This document shows positions 8,797 through 17,423 of a stretch of DNA of 64,000 nt, one piece after another. The DNA is from Paenibacillus sp. FSL R7-0204 (GTDB lineage: Bacteria > Bacillota > Bacilli > Paenibacillales > Paenibacillaceae): positions 1,860,001 to 1,924,000 of the forward strand of contig NZ_JBBOCA010000001.1 in the NCBI RefSeq assembly GCF_038002225.1, read 5' to 3'. Made by a program: the position numbers and the translations under genes. Each line of letters opens with the position of its first letter. The first letter of the stretch is position 1. The notes below the pieces were generated by a model. It worked only from the letters and a program-made list of their open reading frames with translations. It made no database searches and was not told the DNA's origin.

Positions 8797-9663
8797 ATGA
8801 AATACCCGAGAGAGTCCAAGAACCGCCGCGAGAAACGTATACAAAATCTGCTGGAGGAGAAGCCGGCAGCCGGAGCAGTACCAGCACCAGAGCGGTTCCG
8901 TCTGTCTGACAGTCCTCCCTCATTCAGAGAATGGGGGGCTGGGGACAGGATGGAATTTGCCTCTTCCCTTGAGCCTGACCCCGAGACGATGTGGAAGCAG
9001 CAGCGTAACCACTGGGAGGATGAAGGCGGCAGGGGACCGGGGCAGGGATTCCGTGCTGGTCTGCTGCGGCGGACGGTGGCCAGTCTGCTGGTCTTCGGCG
9101 CTGTATGGGGCATTTTTGCCGTGCAGGAGCCATGGGCAGTGAAGGCTCAGTACTTTATTACAGACATCCTCAGCAATGATATGGATTTTGCAGCAGCTCA
9201 GGTGTGGTACGAGGAACATTTCAATGGAGCCCCGTCCTTCATTCCCATTTTCGGAGATGAACAGGTACCGGCGGAGAAGGTGACAGCTGCTCATGAGCTT
9301 AGCGCTCCGCTTGCAGGAAGCATTGTACGTCCCTTTGCTACTTCGCTTAATGGCATCGAAATTATACCGGCAGACGATTCAAGTGCCAGTGTCACGGTGA
9401 AAAGTGTAGATACGGGCCGTGTCCTGGCCGTATCGAAGGAAGCCCGGGGAGGCATCCGTATTACGGTCCGCCATACCGGGGAGATCACGGCAGAATACGG
9501 TCATTTGAGCGGGACACGGCTCGCGGTGGATGACTGGGTACAGAGCGGAGACGAAATAGGCTGGATTCAGGGGACGGAGGATGCCCGTATCCCGTTGCTG
9601 TTTTTTGCAGTTATGAAAGACAAGACTTATATTGATCCGGCCGAAGTGGTATCGTTTGATTAG
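8797..9663 (+). CDS. spoIVFA: SpoIVFA-like M23-fold membrane protein
   Basis: A 288-residue protein: a basic/acidic cytoplasmic part, one membrane span near residues 87-107 (RRTVASLLVFGAVWGIFAV), and a C-terminal LytM/M23-like domain (residues 165-285, with VSKEARGGIRITVRHTG and YGHLSG). In B. subtilis SpoIVFA holds and inhibits the SpoIVFB protease in the outer forespore membrane until a forespore signal arrives. The peptidase domain looks degenerate: only part of the HxH/HxxxD zinc set is visible. The gene overlaps spoIVFB by 32 nt. Confidence 0.85.
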   Translation: MKYPRESKNRREKRIQNLLEEKPAAGAVPAPERFRLSDSPPSFREWGAGDRMEFASSLEPDPETMWKQQRNHWEDEGGRGPGQGFRAGLLRRTVASLLVFGAVWGIFAVQEPWAVKAQYFITDILSNDMDFAAAQVWYEEHFNGAPSFIPIFGDEQVPAEKVTAAHELSAPLAGSIVRPFATSLNGIEIIPADDSSASVTVKSVDTGRVLAVSKEARGGIRITVRHTGEITAEYGHLSGTRLAVDDWVQSGDEIGWIQGTEDARIPLLFFAVMKDKTYIDPAEVVSFD

Positions 9664-10498
9664 GGTCTGCGGCATTGAATTGTCACTGCATCCGCTCTTC
9701 GTGCTGATTCTCATGGTTTCTGTGCTTACCGGACAGTTCCTGGAGCTGCTCACCTTGTTCCTGATCGTATTCATTCATGAGCTTGGACATGTATGTGCGG
9801 CGCTGCTGGCCGGCATTACCGTCAGATCGGTGGAGCTGCTGCCATTCGGCGGCGTTGCGGTTATAGAGGATCATGGACGGCTTACAGCTGTCCGTGAGAT
9901 CGGGATTGCCCTGGCCGGTCCGCTGCAGAACGGAATTATGATACTGATGGCGCTGGCGCTTAAGCAGGTGGAGTATGGAAATATCGCCTATCTGGATTAT
10001 TTTATCGGAGCCAATGCCATGATCGCCCTGTTCAATCTGCTCCCGGTGCTTCCGCTGGACGGAGGCAAAATCCTTCAGGCGGCCCTGAGTCTGCTGCTTC
10101 CGTATTATTACACACTGCTGTGGACCGGCAGAGTCAGCATTGCGGCCAGCCTGCTTGTGATAGGGTTCGCCCTGCTTCCGCTTGGGAACGGGGACGGTCT
10201 CCGGCTTAATCTCCTCATGATCGGAGCGTTTCTGCTCTATTCTAATTGGACAGACCAGCGGAATTTGCCGTACAGGTTTGTCGGGTTTTTGATGAACCGT
10301 GAGCGGATTTATGAGCGGTATCTAGTAGCGGAGAACATTGCCCGCCCAATAGTTGCCACGTTCGCGAAACCTTTGGATGAGATATTGCGTCTATTTAAAC
10401 GTAACCATTATCATTATATCTATGTGATGAACAACGATAGGGATATAGTAGCCGTTGTGCCGGAGCAGCGTCTGATTGCTTCGTATTTCGGAAAGTAA
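9632..10498 (+). CDS. spoIVFB: SpoIVFB-like site-2 protease (M50)
   Basis: A 288-residue intramembrane metalloprotease that in B. subtilis releases mature SigK from pro-SigK in the mother cell. The zinc motif HELGH is at about residue 49, and the third-ligand segment NLLPVLPLDGG at about residues 131-141, both in hydrophobic spans. The C-terminal 70 residues (ENIARPIVATFAKPLDE) resemble the ATP-binding CBS domain of SpoIVFB. The start is TTG 9632, inside the end of spoIVFA, which indicates translational coupling of protease and inhibitor. Confidence 0.9.
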   Translation: MIRPKWYRLIRVCGIELSLHPLFVLILMVSVLTGQFLELLTLFLIVFIHELGHVCAALLAGITVRSVELLPFGGVAVIEDHGRLTAVREIGIALAGPLQNGIMILMALALKQVEYGNIAYLDYFIGANAMIALFNLLPVLPLDGGKILQAALSLLLPYYYTLLWTGRVSIAASLLVIGFALLPLGNGDGLRLNLLMIGAFLLYSNWTDQRNLPYRFVGFLMNRERIYERYLVAENIARPIVATFAKPLDEILRLFKRNHYHYIYVMNNDRDIVAVVPEQRLIASYFGK

Positions 10499-10532
10499 CA
10501 AGCGAGAAACGATTCAAACCAGAGGTGAAGCC

Positions 10533-11774
10533 ATGAAACAAATGATCGTTCACTGTACACAGCATATTACCCGCATGGCACTTCTGGAGAACGGGAGGCT
10601 GGTGGAATATGCGGCTGAACGCGATCAGCAGCAAGGTCTGGTCGGGAGTTATTATAAAGGCCGGGTTATGAATGTGCTGCCTGGTATGCAGGCGGCCTTT
10701 GTAGATATCGGACAGAAAAAGAATGCGTTCCTATATGTAGATGATGTATTGCATCCCCATCTGGACAAGCAGCCGGCCGTCAAGCCTTCGATTGAGACGC
10801 TGCTGCAGCCCGGTCAGGAGATTGTCGTCCAGGTGAGAAAAGAACCGCGGGGCGGCAAGGGCGCACGGGTAACCACGCATTATACGCTGCCCGGACGCTG
10901 GATGGTGTACATGCCCTTTGCCGAATATGTCGGGGTCTCCAAGAAAATATGCCGGGAATCGGAGCGCAGCCGGCTTAAAGGCATCGGCGAGCGGCTGCGC
11001 CAGGGTGAGGAAGGACTCATTATGCGCACTGTCTCCGAGGATGAGCCGGTGGAAGCTGTGGAGGGAGATCTGGCTTTTCTGCGGGCGCAGTGGGAAGTGA
11101 TTACCCGGCGTTCCAAGGAAGTGGAGGCACCGGCTCTGCTGCACTGTGATCTGAGCATCGTCCAGCGGTTCATCCGGGATGCCTTTAATCCGCAGCGTGA
11201 TGAGCTGATGATTGATTCGGCCAAGGCGGTTAAGGAAGCGGAAGCCTTCCTGACGGATATGGCTCCCGAAGGGTACAAGCCTGTTGGATTCTACAGGGGA
11301 CAGGAGCCCATTTTCTCTGCTTACGGAGTGACGGATCAGCTGCACAAGAGCTTCAGCCGTAAAATCATCCTCGAGGGCGGCGCTACGCTGATCTGGGACG
11401 AGACAGAAGCCTTGACTGTGATTGACGTTAACACAGCGCAGTACACTGGCGGGACGAACCTTGAGGATACAGTAACACGGACCAACCTGCTGGCTGCGGA
11501 GGAGATCGGGCGGCTTGTCCGGCTCCGGGATACGGGCGGTATTATTATTGTTGATTTCATTGATATGGAGCGGGAAGAGCACCGCAGGCAGGTGACGGAT
11601 CAGCTGGAGAGCATTATCAGCCGGGACCGGACCAAGACGCATATTCTCGGCTGGACCCATCTCGGTCTGCTGGAAATGACCCGTAAGAAGGCCAGACATG
11701 ATTCCGCCGGATTTGCCCCGGTAATCTGCCAGTGCTGCGGCGGTACAGGCAAGGTTGGGACTTGGCTGGAGTAA
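10533..11774 (+). CDS. rng: Ribonuclease G/E family protein
   Basis: A 413-residue Rne/Rng-type endoribonuclease, cutting single-stranded, 5'-monophosphorylated RNA in rRNA maturation and mRNA decay. An S1 RNA-binding domain lies at about residues 35-125 (GSYYKGRVMNVLPGMQAAF). The DNase I-like catalytic core carries the metal-binding aspartates in LTVIDVNTAQ and IIIVDFIDM, and the zinc-link cysteines appear in VICQCCGGTG near the end. ATG 10533 is preferred because AGAGGTGA precedes it; an upstream in-frame TTG (10476) has no such site and lies inside spoIVFB. B. subtilis lacks this enzyme; Paenibacillus commonly has it. Confidence 0.93.
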   Translation: MKQMIVHCTQHITRMALLENGRLVEYAAERDQQQGLVGSYYKGRVMNVLPGMQAAFVDIGQKKNAFLYVDDVLHPHLDKQPAVKPSIETLLQPGQEIVVQVRKEPRGGKGARVTTHYTLPGRWMVYMPFAEYVGVSKKICRESERSRLKGIGERLRQGEEGLIMRTVSEDEPVEAVEGDLAFLRAQWEVITRRSKEVEAPALLHCDLSIVQRFIRDAFNPQRDELMIDSAKAVKEAEAFLTDMAPEGYKPVGFYRGQEPIFSAYGVTDQLHKSFSRKIILEGGATLIWDETEALTVIDVNTAQYTGGTNLEDTVTRTNLLAAEEIGRLVRLRDTGGIIIVDFIDMEREEHRRQVTDQLESIISRDRTKTHILGWTHLGLLEMTRKKARHDSAGFAPVICQCCGGTGKVGTWLE

Positions 11775-11814
11775 GGAAGAGACGGTCAGGTTGTATATGT
11801 TTTGTAAGGAGATA

Positions 11815-11843
11815 TTGACTAGGGCCCATATGTATGATAATAT
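11815..11843 (+). promoter_or_regulatory. Putative promoter of the rplU operon
   Basis: TTGACT (11815-11820), a 17-nt spacer and TAATAT (11838-11843) lie about 130 nt before rplU, so the transcript would begin with the untranslated L21 leader. Confidence 0.5.
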
Positions 11844-11855
11844 CTTCAAGTATGT

Positions 11856-11962
11856 GTTTGGTTGTTCTATTCCTGCACATGCTGTAACCGCTCCGATCGG
11901 GTAGATGAAGCGTAATTCCCCCGGGGATTGCCACCTTGACTAGGCGAGTCTGAGACATGAGG
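11856..11962 (+). ncRNA. Ribosomal protein L21 leader (5' UTR autoregulatory RNA)
   Basis: About 130 nt of untranslated RNA separate the predicted promoter from rplU. Firmicutes carry a conserved structured L21 leader at this place, thought to bind L21 for feedback control. The segment contains several short complementary stretches (CTCCGATCGGG and CCCCCGGGG) that could form the hairpins. I infer the leader mainly from position; boundaries are approximate. Confidence 0.5.
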
Positions 11963-11975
11963 AGGTGCAAGTACA

Positions 11976-12287
11976 ATGTATGCAATTATCGAAACTGGCG
12001 GTAAACAATACAAAGTCCAAGAGGGCGATGTTTTGTTCATTGAGAAGCTGGAAGCTGAAGACGGCGCAAGCGTAACGTTTGACCGTGTCTTGGCTGTTTC
12101 TAACGAAGGTGGTTTGACTGCAGGAACTCCGCTGGTAAGCGGCGCGTCTGTAACAGCCAAAGTCGAGAAACATGGTAAGGGACATAAGGTTGTAGTTTAC
12201 AAATACAAACCTAAGAAGAACTACCACAAGAAACAAGGCCATCGTCAACCGTACACCAAAGTAACTATCGAGAAGATTCAAGCGTAA
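11976..12287 (+). CDS. rplU: 50S ribosomal protein L21
   Basis: A 103-residue protein with the L21 signature: [18 protein letters not shown] at the start and the basic end [14 protein letters not shown]. It binds 23S rRNA in the large subunit. GAGGAGGTG precedes ATG 11976. First gene of the rplU-prp-rpmA set. Confidence 0.98.
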   Translation: MYAIIETGGKQYKVQEGDVLFIEKLEAEDGASVTFDRVLAVSNEGGLTAGTPLVSGASVTAKVEKHGKGHKVVVYKYKPKKNYHKKQGHRQPYTKVTIEKIQA

Positions 12288-12299
12288 GAAGGTGCGTTT

Positions 12300-12635
12300 A
12301 TGATTAACGTGCGGATTACACGGGCTTCTGCTCAGGGTGTCATTGTCGGTTTTGCCGTCAAGGGGCATGCGGAATACGCAAGGAATGGCAGGGATATCGT
12401 CTGCGCGGGTGTTTCGACGGTTACCGTTGGAACTGTGAATGCGATTGAGAGCCTGACCGGTGTGGTTCTGGATACTTCGATGAAGGATGGATTCTTAAGC
12501 GGAACCCTGGTTCCCGTGAATGATCCCGAAGTCTCCGCCAAGGTACAGCTCTTGCTGGAATCTATGGTGCTGATGCTCAAGGATATTGTTAAATCCTACA
12601 GGAAATATATTCAGATACAGGAAGTCATCATTTGA
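12300..12635 (+). CDS. prp: Ribosomal-processing cysteine protease Prp
   Basis: A 111-residue Prp (YsxB) protein. The catalytic pair is visible as His22 in KGHAEYA and Cys34 in DIVCAGVS. In Firmicutes whose L27 has an N-terminal extension, Prp removes that extension, an essential step for ribosome assembly in Staphylococcus aureus. Its place between rplU and rpmA is conserved, and the L27 encoded next has the expected extension. Confidence 0.95.
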   Translation: MINVRITRASAQGVIVGFAVKGHAEYARNGRDIVCAGVSTVTVGTVNAIESLTGVVLDTSMKDGFLSGTLVPVNDPEVSAKVQLLLESMVLMLKDIVKSYRKYIQIQEVII

Positions 12636-12652
12636 AGAAGGAGGTTGACAAC

Positions 12653-12964
12653 ATGTTGAAATTGGATCTTCAATTATTCGCATCGAAAAAAGGTGTTGGT
12701 TCCACAAAGAACGGACGTGATTCCCATTCTAAGCGTCTTGGCGTGAAACGGGCTGATGGTCAAGCAGTAACCGGCGGCAACATCTTGGTTCGCCAACGCG
12801 GAACCAAAATCCACCCGGGCACGAACGTGGGCATCGGTAAAGATGACACACTGTTCGCACTTGTGGACGGCGTAGTGAAGTTCGAACGTTGGGGACGCGA
12901 CCGCAAAAAAGTGAGCGTGTATCCGGTGGATGTCGCTCCGGTAGCAGCGGCACTGGAAGCGTAA
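12653..12964 (+). CDS. rpmA: 50S ribosomal protein L27 with cleavable N-terminal extension
   Basis: A 103-residue L27. It begins [17 protein letters not shown], so nine residues precede the mature A-S-K-K start; this matches the Prp cleavage motif, with cutting expected between F9 and A10. The mature N-terminus reaches the peptidyl-transferase centre. The perfect GAAGGAGGT site at 12637-12645 fixes ATG 12653; an earlier in-frame TTG overlapping the end of prp would contain this site and is not used. Confidence 0.97.
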   Translation: MLKLDLQLFASKKGVGSTKNGRDSHSKRLGVKRADGQAVTGGNILVRQRGTKIHPGTNVGIGKDDTLFALVDGVVKFERWGRDRKKVSVYPVDVAPVAAALEA

Positions 12965-12990
12965 GCTTACGGAACCTATGAAGATGAGAA

Positions 12991-13022
12991 GCCTCCGGCA
13001 TCAGTGCCGGGGGCTTTTTTTG
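12991..13022 (+). terminator. Intrinsic terminator after rpmA
   Basis: A 10-bp GC-rich stem (12991-13000 with 13005-13014), TCAG loop and seven T. It ends the ribosomal-protein transcript before spo0B. Confidence 0.9.
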
Positions 13023-13203
13023 AAATTGTTTCGGGGTCCCGCAAAGTACCTAGGTAAGCATCGAAGCTTAAGCCTCACTTTGTGGAGGGATTCTGGTGAT
13101 TGCGGAGAAAGCCTGTGTTATACTGGGAAATGGTGAATATGAAGCAAGATAAGCAGTGCTTACATTGGAATCAATTTTGCGAACCAAGGGACGGGGAGAA
13201 AGA

Positions 13204-13944
13204 ATGAAATCCTGGAAAAGTAAGGTCTGGGCAGTCATGTTATCCGCAGTGTTTCCTTTAGGTCTCGTGTATTGGCAAACCTCCCTTTTCACATGCCTGC
13301 TGCTCGGAGTCTGGGTAGCGGGAGTGCTTGCATTCAGCTTTGTTTACAACCGGCGTCAATATGAAGAGGAACTGCGTATACAGGAGAACACTCTGCAGCA
13401 GGCGGCAAACCGGACACTGAATCATCATCGTCATGACTGGATGAATGATCTGCAGGTGCTTTACGGATATATCCAGCTGGGCAAGCCTGATAAATCCGTA
13501 CAATGTGTGGAAAGAATAAAGGAGCGTATTGCGCTCGATAGCCGTATTGCCAAATTGGGAGTACCTTCCCTGGTGTTCTATCTGCAATCCTTCCGTACGT
13601 TCAGAAGCAGTCTGGAGCTGGACATACAGGTGGAGGAAGGGCTCCAGCTGGAGGACAAGCTGAGTCCTGAGGCAGGGGCTGAGCTGACTTCGGTCATTAT
13701 GCAGACGGTCAGGGCGTACCAGTACAGCGGAATAACACAGCATGGAGACACGCGGAAGCTTGAGCTCAGCTTTTCACAGGAGGGAAGGGACATTCTAATC
13801 TCTTTCAAAGGTGAGGGAGAGCAAGGTAATCCCGAACTGCTTCAGGGGCAAATTTATAATATAGTACAAGGAAAAATCATGAAGGCGGAGCAGGTTCAGC
13901 CTGCCAAGGGTTATTTGGAGCTGCGGTTACCGCTGGAGATGTAA
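13204..13944 (+). CDS. spo0B: Spo0B-like sporulation phosphotransferase, membrane-anchored form
   Basis: A 246-residue protein with the Spo0B/histidine-kinase dimerisation motif NHHRHDWMNDLQ; by alignment with Spo0B the phospho-accepting histidine is His77 of RHDWMN. Spo0B relays phosphate from Spo0F to Spo0A to start sporulation. The C-terminal half is a degenerate kinase-like fold without ATP-binding boxes. Unlike the soluble 192-residue B. subtilis protein, it has two hydrophobic spans near residues 9-24 and 29-47. ATG 13204 follows GGGGAGAAAG; an in-frame GTG 48 nt upstream lacks a ribosome site. Position before obg is conserved. Confidence 0.82.
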   Translation: MKSWKSKVWAVMLSAVFPLGLVYWQTSLFTCLLLGVWVAGVLAFSFVYNRRQYEEELRIQENTLQQAANRTLNHHRHDWMNDLQVLYGYIQLGKPDKSVQCVERIKERIALDSRIAKLGVPSLVFYLQSFRTFRSSLELDIQVEEGLQLEDKLSPEAGAELTSVIMQTVRAYQYSGITQHGDTRKLELSFSQEGRDILISFKGEGEQGNPELLQGQIYNIVQGKIMKAEQVQPAKGYLELRLPLEM

Positions 13945-13959
13945 GGAAGGTGAACATTT

Positions 13960-15267
13960 ATGTTCGTAGATAAGGCTAAGGTTTATGTAAAAGGCGGAGA
14001 CGGCGGAGATGGTCTCGTAGCGTTTCGCCGTGAGAAGTATGTACCGGATGGCGGTCCTGCCGGCGGAGATGGCGGCCGCGGGGGAGATGTAATCTTCCGC
14101 GTGGATGAAGGCTTACGGACCTTGATGGATTTCCGTTATCAGCGGCACTTCAAAGCGGATCGGGGAGTTAAGGGACGCAACAAGAGTCAGCACGGGGCCA
14201 ACGCCGAGCATATGATCGTGCGGATTCCACCTGGAACCGTGTTGATTGATGATGATACCCAGGAGATCCTTGCCGATCTAACCCGCCATGGACAACAGGT
14301 TGTAGTGGCCCGTGGCGGCCGGGGCGGCCGGGGGAATACCCGGTTTGCGACGGCGAACAATACGGCGCCGGAGCTTGCTGAGAATGGGGAAGAGGGCCAG
14401 GAGCGTTACGTGGTAATGGAGCTTAAGGTCATGGCGGATGTAGGGCTGGTAGGCTTCCCAAGCGTAGGTAAATCTACACTGCTATCGGTCGTATCTGCTG
14501 CCCAGCCGAAGATCGGAGCGTACCACTTTACCACCATTACACCGAATCTGGGTGTAGTGGATGTCGGAGACGGCCGCAGCTTTGTAATGGCAGATCTGCC
14601 TGGACTGATTGAAGGCGCGAGTGAAGGGGTGGGCCTGGGACATGAGTTCCTGCGCCACGTTGAACGCACGCGTATCATCATTCATGTCGTGGATATGTCC
14701 GGCTCGGAAGGCCGCGATCCTTTTGAAGACTGGGTACTCATTAACGATGAGCTGAAGCAGTACAATGCGGCGCTGATTGACCGTCCGCAGATCGTGGCGG
14801 CGAACAAGATGGATATGCCTGATTCCGAGGAGAACCTGGCAGCCTTCCGTGAGCGTGTCGCGGAGCTTCGCCCGGATCTTGAGATTATGCCGATCTCTTC
14901 ACTTACCCGTCAGGGCGTTCAGGAGCTGCTCTACCGTGCTACGGATATTCTTGACAGTATTCCTGTGGCTCCGGTGGTTGAAGAAGTGGCTGGGAAAGAG
15001 CGCAAGGTGTATAAGCTGGAAGCGGAAGAGGATAACTCATTCACGATTACCCGTGACAACGAGGCCTTTGTAGTCAACAGTCCGCGGATTGAACGGATGA
15101 TTAAGAGAATGCAGCTAAGCACTCATGATGCCATTCTTAGGCTGGCCCGTACTTTGCGTCACATGGGTGTGGATGCCGAGCTTCGCAAGCGCGGAGCTGT
15201 AGAAGGCACTATTGTGCGGATTGCTGATTTTGAATTCGAATTTGTCGAGAACAGCAGCTACTATTAA
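13960..15267 (+). CDS. obg: Obg GTPase (ribosome assembly / stress)
   Basis: A 435-residue GTPase. The glycine-rich Obg fold occupies about residues 1-157 ([19 protein letters not shown]), the G domain follows with P-loop [12 protein letters not shown] near residue 165, DLPGLIEGA (G3) and NKMD (G4), and the C-terminal OCT domain is near residues 350-430. Obg helps 50S maturation and links GTP level to growth and, in Bacillus, to sporulation and the SigB response. AGGAAGGTG precedes ATG 13960. Confidence 0.97.
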   Translation: MFVDKAKVYVKGGDGGDGLVAFRREKYVPDGGPAGGDGGRGGDVIFRVDEGLRTLMDFRYQRHFKADRGVKGRNKSQHGANAEHMIVRIPPGTVLIDDDTQEILADLTRHGQQVVVARGGRGGRGNTRFATANNTAPELAENGEEGQERYVVMELKVMADVGLVGFPSVGKSTLLSVVSAAQPKIGAYHFTTITPNLGVVDVGDGRSFVMADLPGLIEGASEGVGLGHEFLRHVERTRIIIHVVDMSGSEGRDPFEDWVLINDELKQYNAALIDRPQIVAANKMDMPDSEENLAAFRERVAELRPDLEIMPISSLTRQGVQELLYRATDILDSIPVAPVVEEVAGKERKVYKLEAEEDNSFTITRDNEAFVVNSPRIERMIKRMQLSTHDAILRLARTLRHMGVDAELRKRGAVEGTIVRIADFEFEFVENSSYY

Positions 15268-15285
15268 TAGAGAAGCAAGTATACC

Positions 15286-15322
15286 GGCTGTATCTTCCGA
15301 GAGGGGGATGCGGCCTTTTTTT
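15286..15322 (+). terminator. Intrinsic terminator after obg
   Basis: Nine paired bases (15286-15294 with 15307-15315, three G-U) and a run of seven T. Confidence 0.8.
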
Positions 15323-15480
15323 ATTGCTTAACAGGTGGCAAAGCTATTTTTGCTAATAAAGTTTTCTTTATATATCTGGATTAATTTACTACAATCATTA
15401 TATAAGCGACGTTAAGTTGAATCCAAAGGGTGTAATCTGCGTATATCATACATACCTGTCAGGAAAGAGGGAATGGACAG

Positions 15481-16656
15481 ATGGCAATTATTGAAGTAGT
15501 CAAATATGACGGACCTCCGGGTGTCTTCGCCTGGAAGTATCCGAATCAGGAGCTGGGGACCTGGACACAGCTGATTGTAAATGAATCCCAGGAGGCGATT
15601 CTGTTCAAGGGCGGGCAGGCGCTGGATTCGTTCACAGCAGGACGCCACACCTTAAGCACAGCGAATATTCCAATTCTGTCGAATGTAGTGAACCTGCCGT
15701 TCGGCGGCAAGTCACCGTTCACCGCAGAGATATGGTTTGTGAACAAGCTGAACTCCATGAATGTGAAGTGGGGGACTAGTGCACCGCTGCAGCTACAGGA
15801 CCCTAAATACAAGATCATGGTAGCTGTTCGCGCCTTCGGACAGTTTGGCGTGCGGATCGAAGATCCCCGCAAATTTCTGCTGAAGCTGGTAGGAACGCTA
15901 CCGGTCTTCGATCAGGATACGATGATTAATTATTTCCGCGGCCTGCTAATGTCTAATATTACTGAACTTATTTCTTCTTATCTGGTGCACAAAAAAATCA
16001 GCATCCTGGAGATCAACGCCTACGTGGTTGAAATCTCCAAGCATATTCAGGGGCGCTTGTCCTCCTCCTTCCTGGATAGCGGCATTGAACTTAATAATTT
16101 CTATATTGATTCGATCAATATTCCTGATGATGATCCGGCAACCCAGCGTCTCAAGGAAGCCTTGGCCAAAAAAGCAGAGATGGACATTATCGGCTTCACC
16201 TACCAGCAGGAGCGAAGCTTTGATGCCATGGAGGAGGCGGCAGGCAATCCGGGCAATGCAGGCGTGGGCATGATGAATGCGGGGCTGGGGCTTGGCATGG
16301 GCTTTGGGCTGGCTGGACCTGCGGCTGAGATAGCCACCCGGATGACCCGGAGCATGTCCCTGGACGGCAGCACGGGCAGCCAGCCGGCACCTGCTGCTTC
16401 TAAATCCTGCCCGGCCTGTGGAACCCTTAATCCGGCAGATGCACGCTTCTGTACCGGCTGCGGCCGCAGTCTGCAATCCCCGCCGGCGGTGGAGGATAAG
16501 GTATGCCATAGCTGCGGTAAGGCGGTCATCCCAGGTGCCAAATTCTGTCCGCATTGTGGAGAGGGCCTGATCCTGAAGTGTACGGGCTGCGGGCATGAGC
16601 TGAAGCCCGGACAGAAATTCTGTCCAGAGTGCGGCACCAGAGCGGCTAACGGGTGA
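15481..16656 (+). CDS. SPFH-domain protein with C-terminal zinc ribbons (YdjI-like)
   Basis: A 391-residue protein. Residues 1-250 form the SPFH/virion-core-like region of the YdjI family (MAIIEVVKYDGPPGVFAWKY; ending in IPDDDPATQRLKEALAKKAE). A Gly/Met-rich linker (GMMNAGLGLGMGFGLAGPA) follows, then three CxxC-x(9-12)-CxxC zinc ribbons at about 307-391. B. subtilis YdjI is a membrane-associated SPFH protein acting with YdjG, YdjH and PspA in envelope-stress defence. No membrane span is seen here. The next two genes encode its likely membrane partners; pspA is absent from this window. Confidence 0.75.
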   Translation: MAIIEVVKYDGPPGVFAWKYPNQELGTWTQLIVNESQEAILFKGGQALDSFTAGRHTLSTANIPILSNVVNLPFGGKSPFTAEIWFVNKLNSMNVKWGTSAPLQLQDPKYKIMVAVRAFGQFGVRIEDPRKFLLKLVGTLPVFDQDTMINYFRGLLMSNITELISSYLVHKKISILEINAYVVEISKHIQGRLSSSFLDSGIELNNFYIDSINIPDDDPATQRLKEALAKKAEMDIIGFTYQQERSFDAMEEAAGNPGNAGVGMMNAGLGLGMGFGLAGPAAEIATRMTRSMSLDGSTGSQPAPAASKSCPACGTLNPADARFCTGCGRSLQSPPAVEDKVCHSCGKAVIPGAKFCPHCGEGLILKCTGCGHELKPGQKFCPECGTRAANG

Positions 16657-17408
16657 ACGGAATGCAGAGGCAGAGGTCATATACGGGTCTAGTTACTGGC
16701 ATTTATGTTGCTGTTCTGGCAGTTACTGCGGGTACCTTCTTCACGCTTGGATTCTCGGAATCGCTGCTGCGCTTCGTAGTGACTCTACTCGCTGTTGGTA
16801 TAGCAGAGACTGTGGTTTATGTATATTGCATGCTCTGGCTGCGCCGTGCTCCTGAAGCGAGCAGGACTTCACCGGTATTCATCAGCGGAGCCGTGATTAT
16901 GGCCCTCTATGTTGCTGCGGTACTTGCTTCGGCTATTCTATTGGACTGGCTTCTGGAGCTGAGTCCGCTCTGGTATGCAGGAGAGCAGCTGCTGATCCTG
17001 ATTGCAGCTTCCATCGTACTTGTGGCTACAGGGGGATATGGGCGGAATGCCGCATCCGGGGAGCGCAGAGCTGCGGACGCTTCGCGGAGTCTGCGTACTC
17101 ACATGCAGGAGCTGCAGGAGATCAGAGGGATTGCCGGTACCTGGAAGCATCCTGAGGCGGGCAGGCTGGTGGAGCTGATCAAGGCTCTGGAGGAGAAGTT
17201 CCGCTATAGTGACCCGGTATCGAGACCGGGATTGTATGCCACGGAAGACATCATTAGGCAGCAGATCTCTCTGCTGCATGACCATGTGGCGCTGCTGCTT
17301 GTCCTGAAGGAGCTGCCGGCCCGCTGGGACACGGAGACAGAGGAATTAACGGAGAGTATTGCCGGCACGCTCCAGCGGCGTAATCTGGAGCTGGCGGCGC
17401 TTAAATAG
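16653..17408 (+). CDS. Four-span membrane protein of the SPFH operon
   Basis: A 251-residue protein I cannot assign to a named family. Four hydrophobic spans lie near residues 12-34, 38-63, 74-101 and 107-128. The remaining 120 residues are a charged helical cytoplasmic tail (MQELQEIRGIAGTWKHPEAG; EELTESIAGTLQRRNLELA). GTG 16653 overlaps the stop codon of the SPFH gene; ATG 16662 is an alternative. Overlap and co-direction suggest it forms a complex with the SPFH protein, comparable to YdjG/YdjH. Confidence 0.65.
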   Translation: MNGMQRQRSYTGLVTGIYVAVLAVTAGTFFTLGFSESLLRFVVTLLAVGIAETVVYVYCMLWLRRAPEASRTSPVFISGAVIMALYVAAVLASAILLDWLLELSPLWYAGEQLLILIAASIVLVATGGYGRNAASGERRAADASRSLRTHMQELQEIRGIAGTWKHPEAGRLVELIKALEEKFRYSDPVSRPGLYATEDIIRQQISLLHDHVALLLVLKELPARWDTETEELTESIAGTLQRRNLELAALK

Positions 17409-17423
17409 GAGGAATAGACAGCA

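Noticed and set aside
10731..11849. A 372-codon minus-strand frame opposite the RNase G/E gene
   Set aside because: It is an antisense shadow of a well-recognised gene and has no start context.
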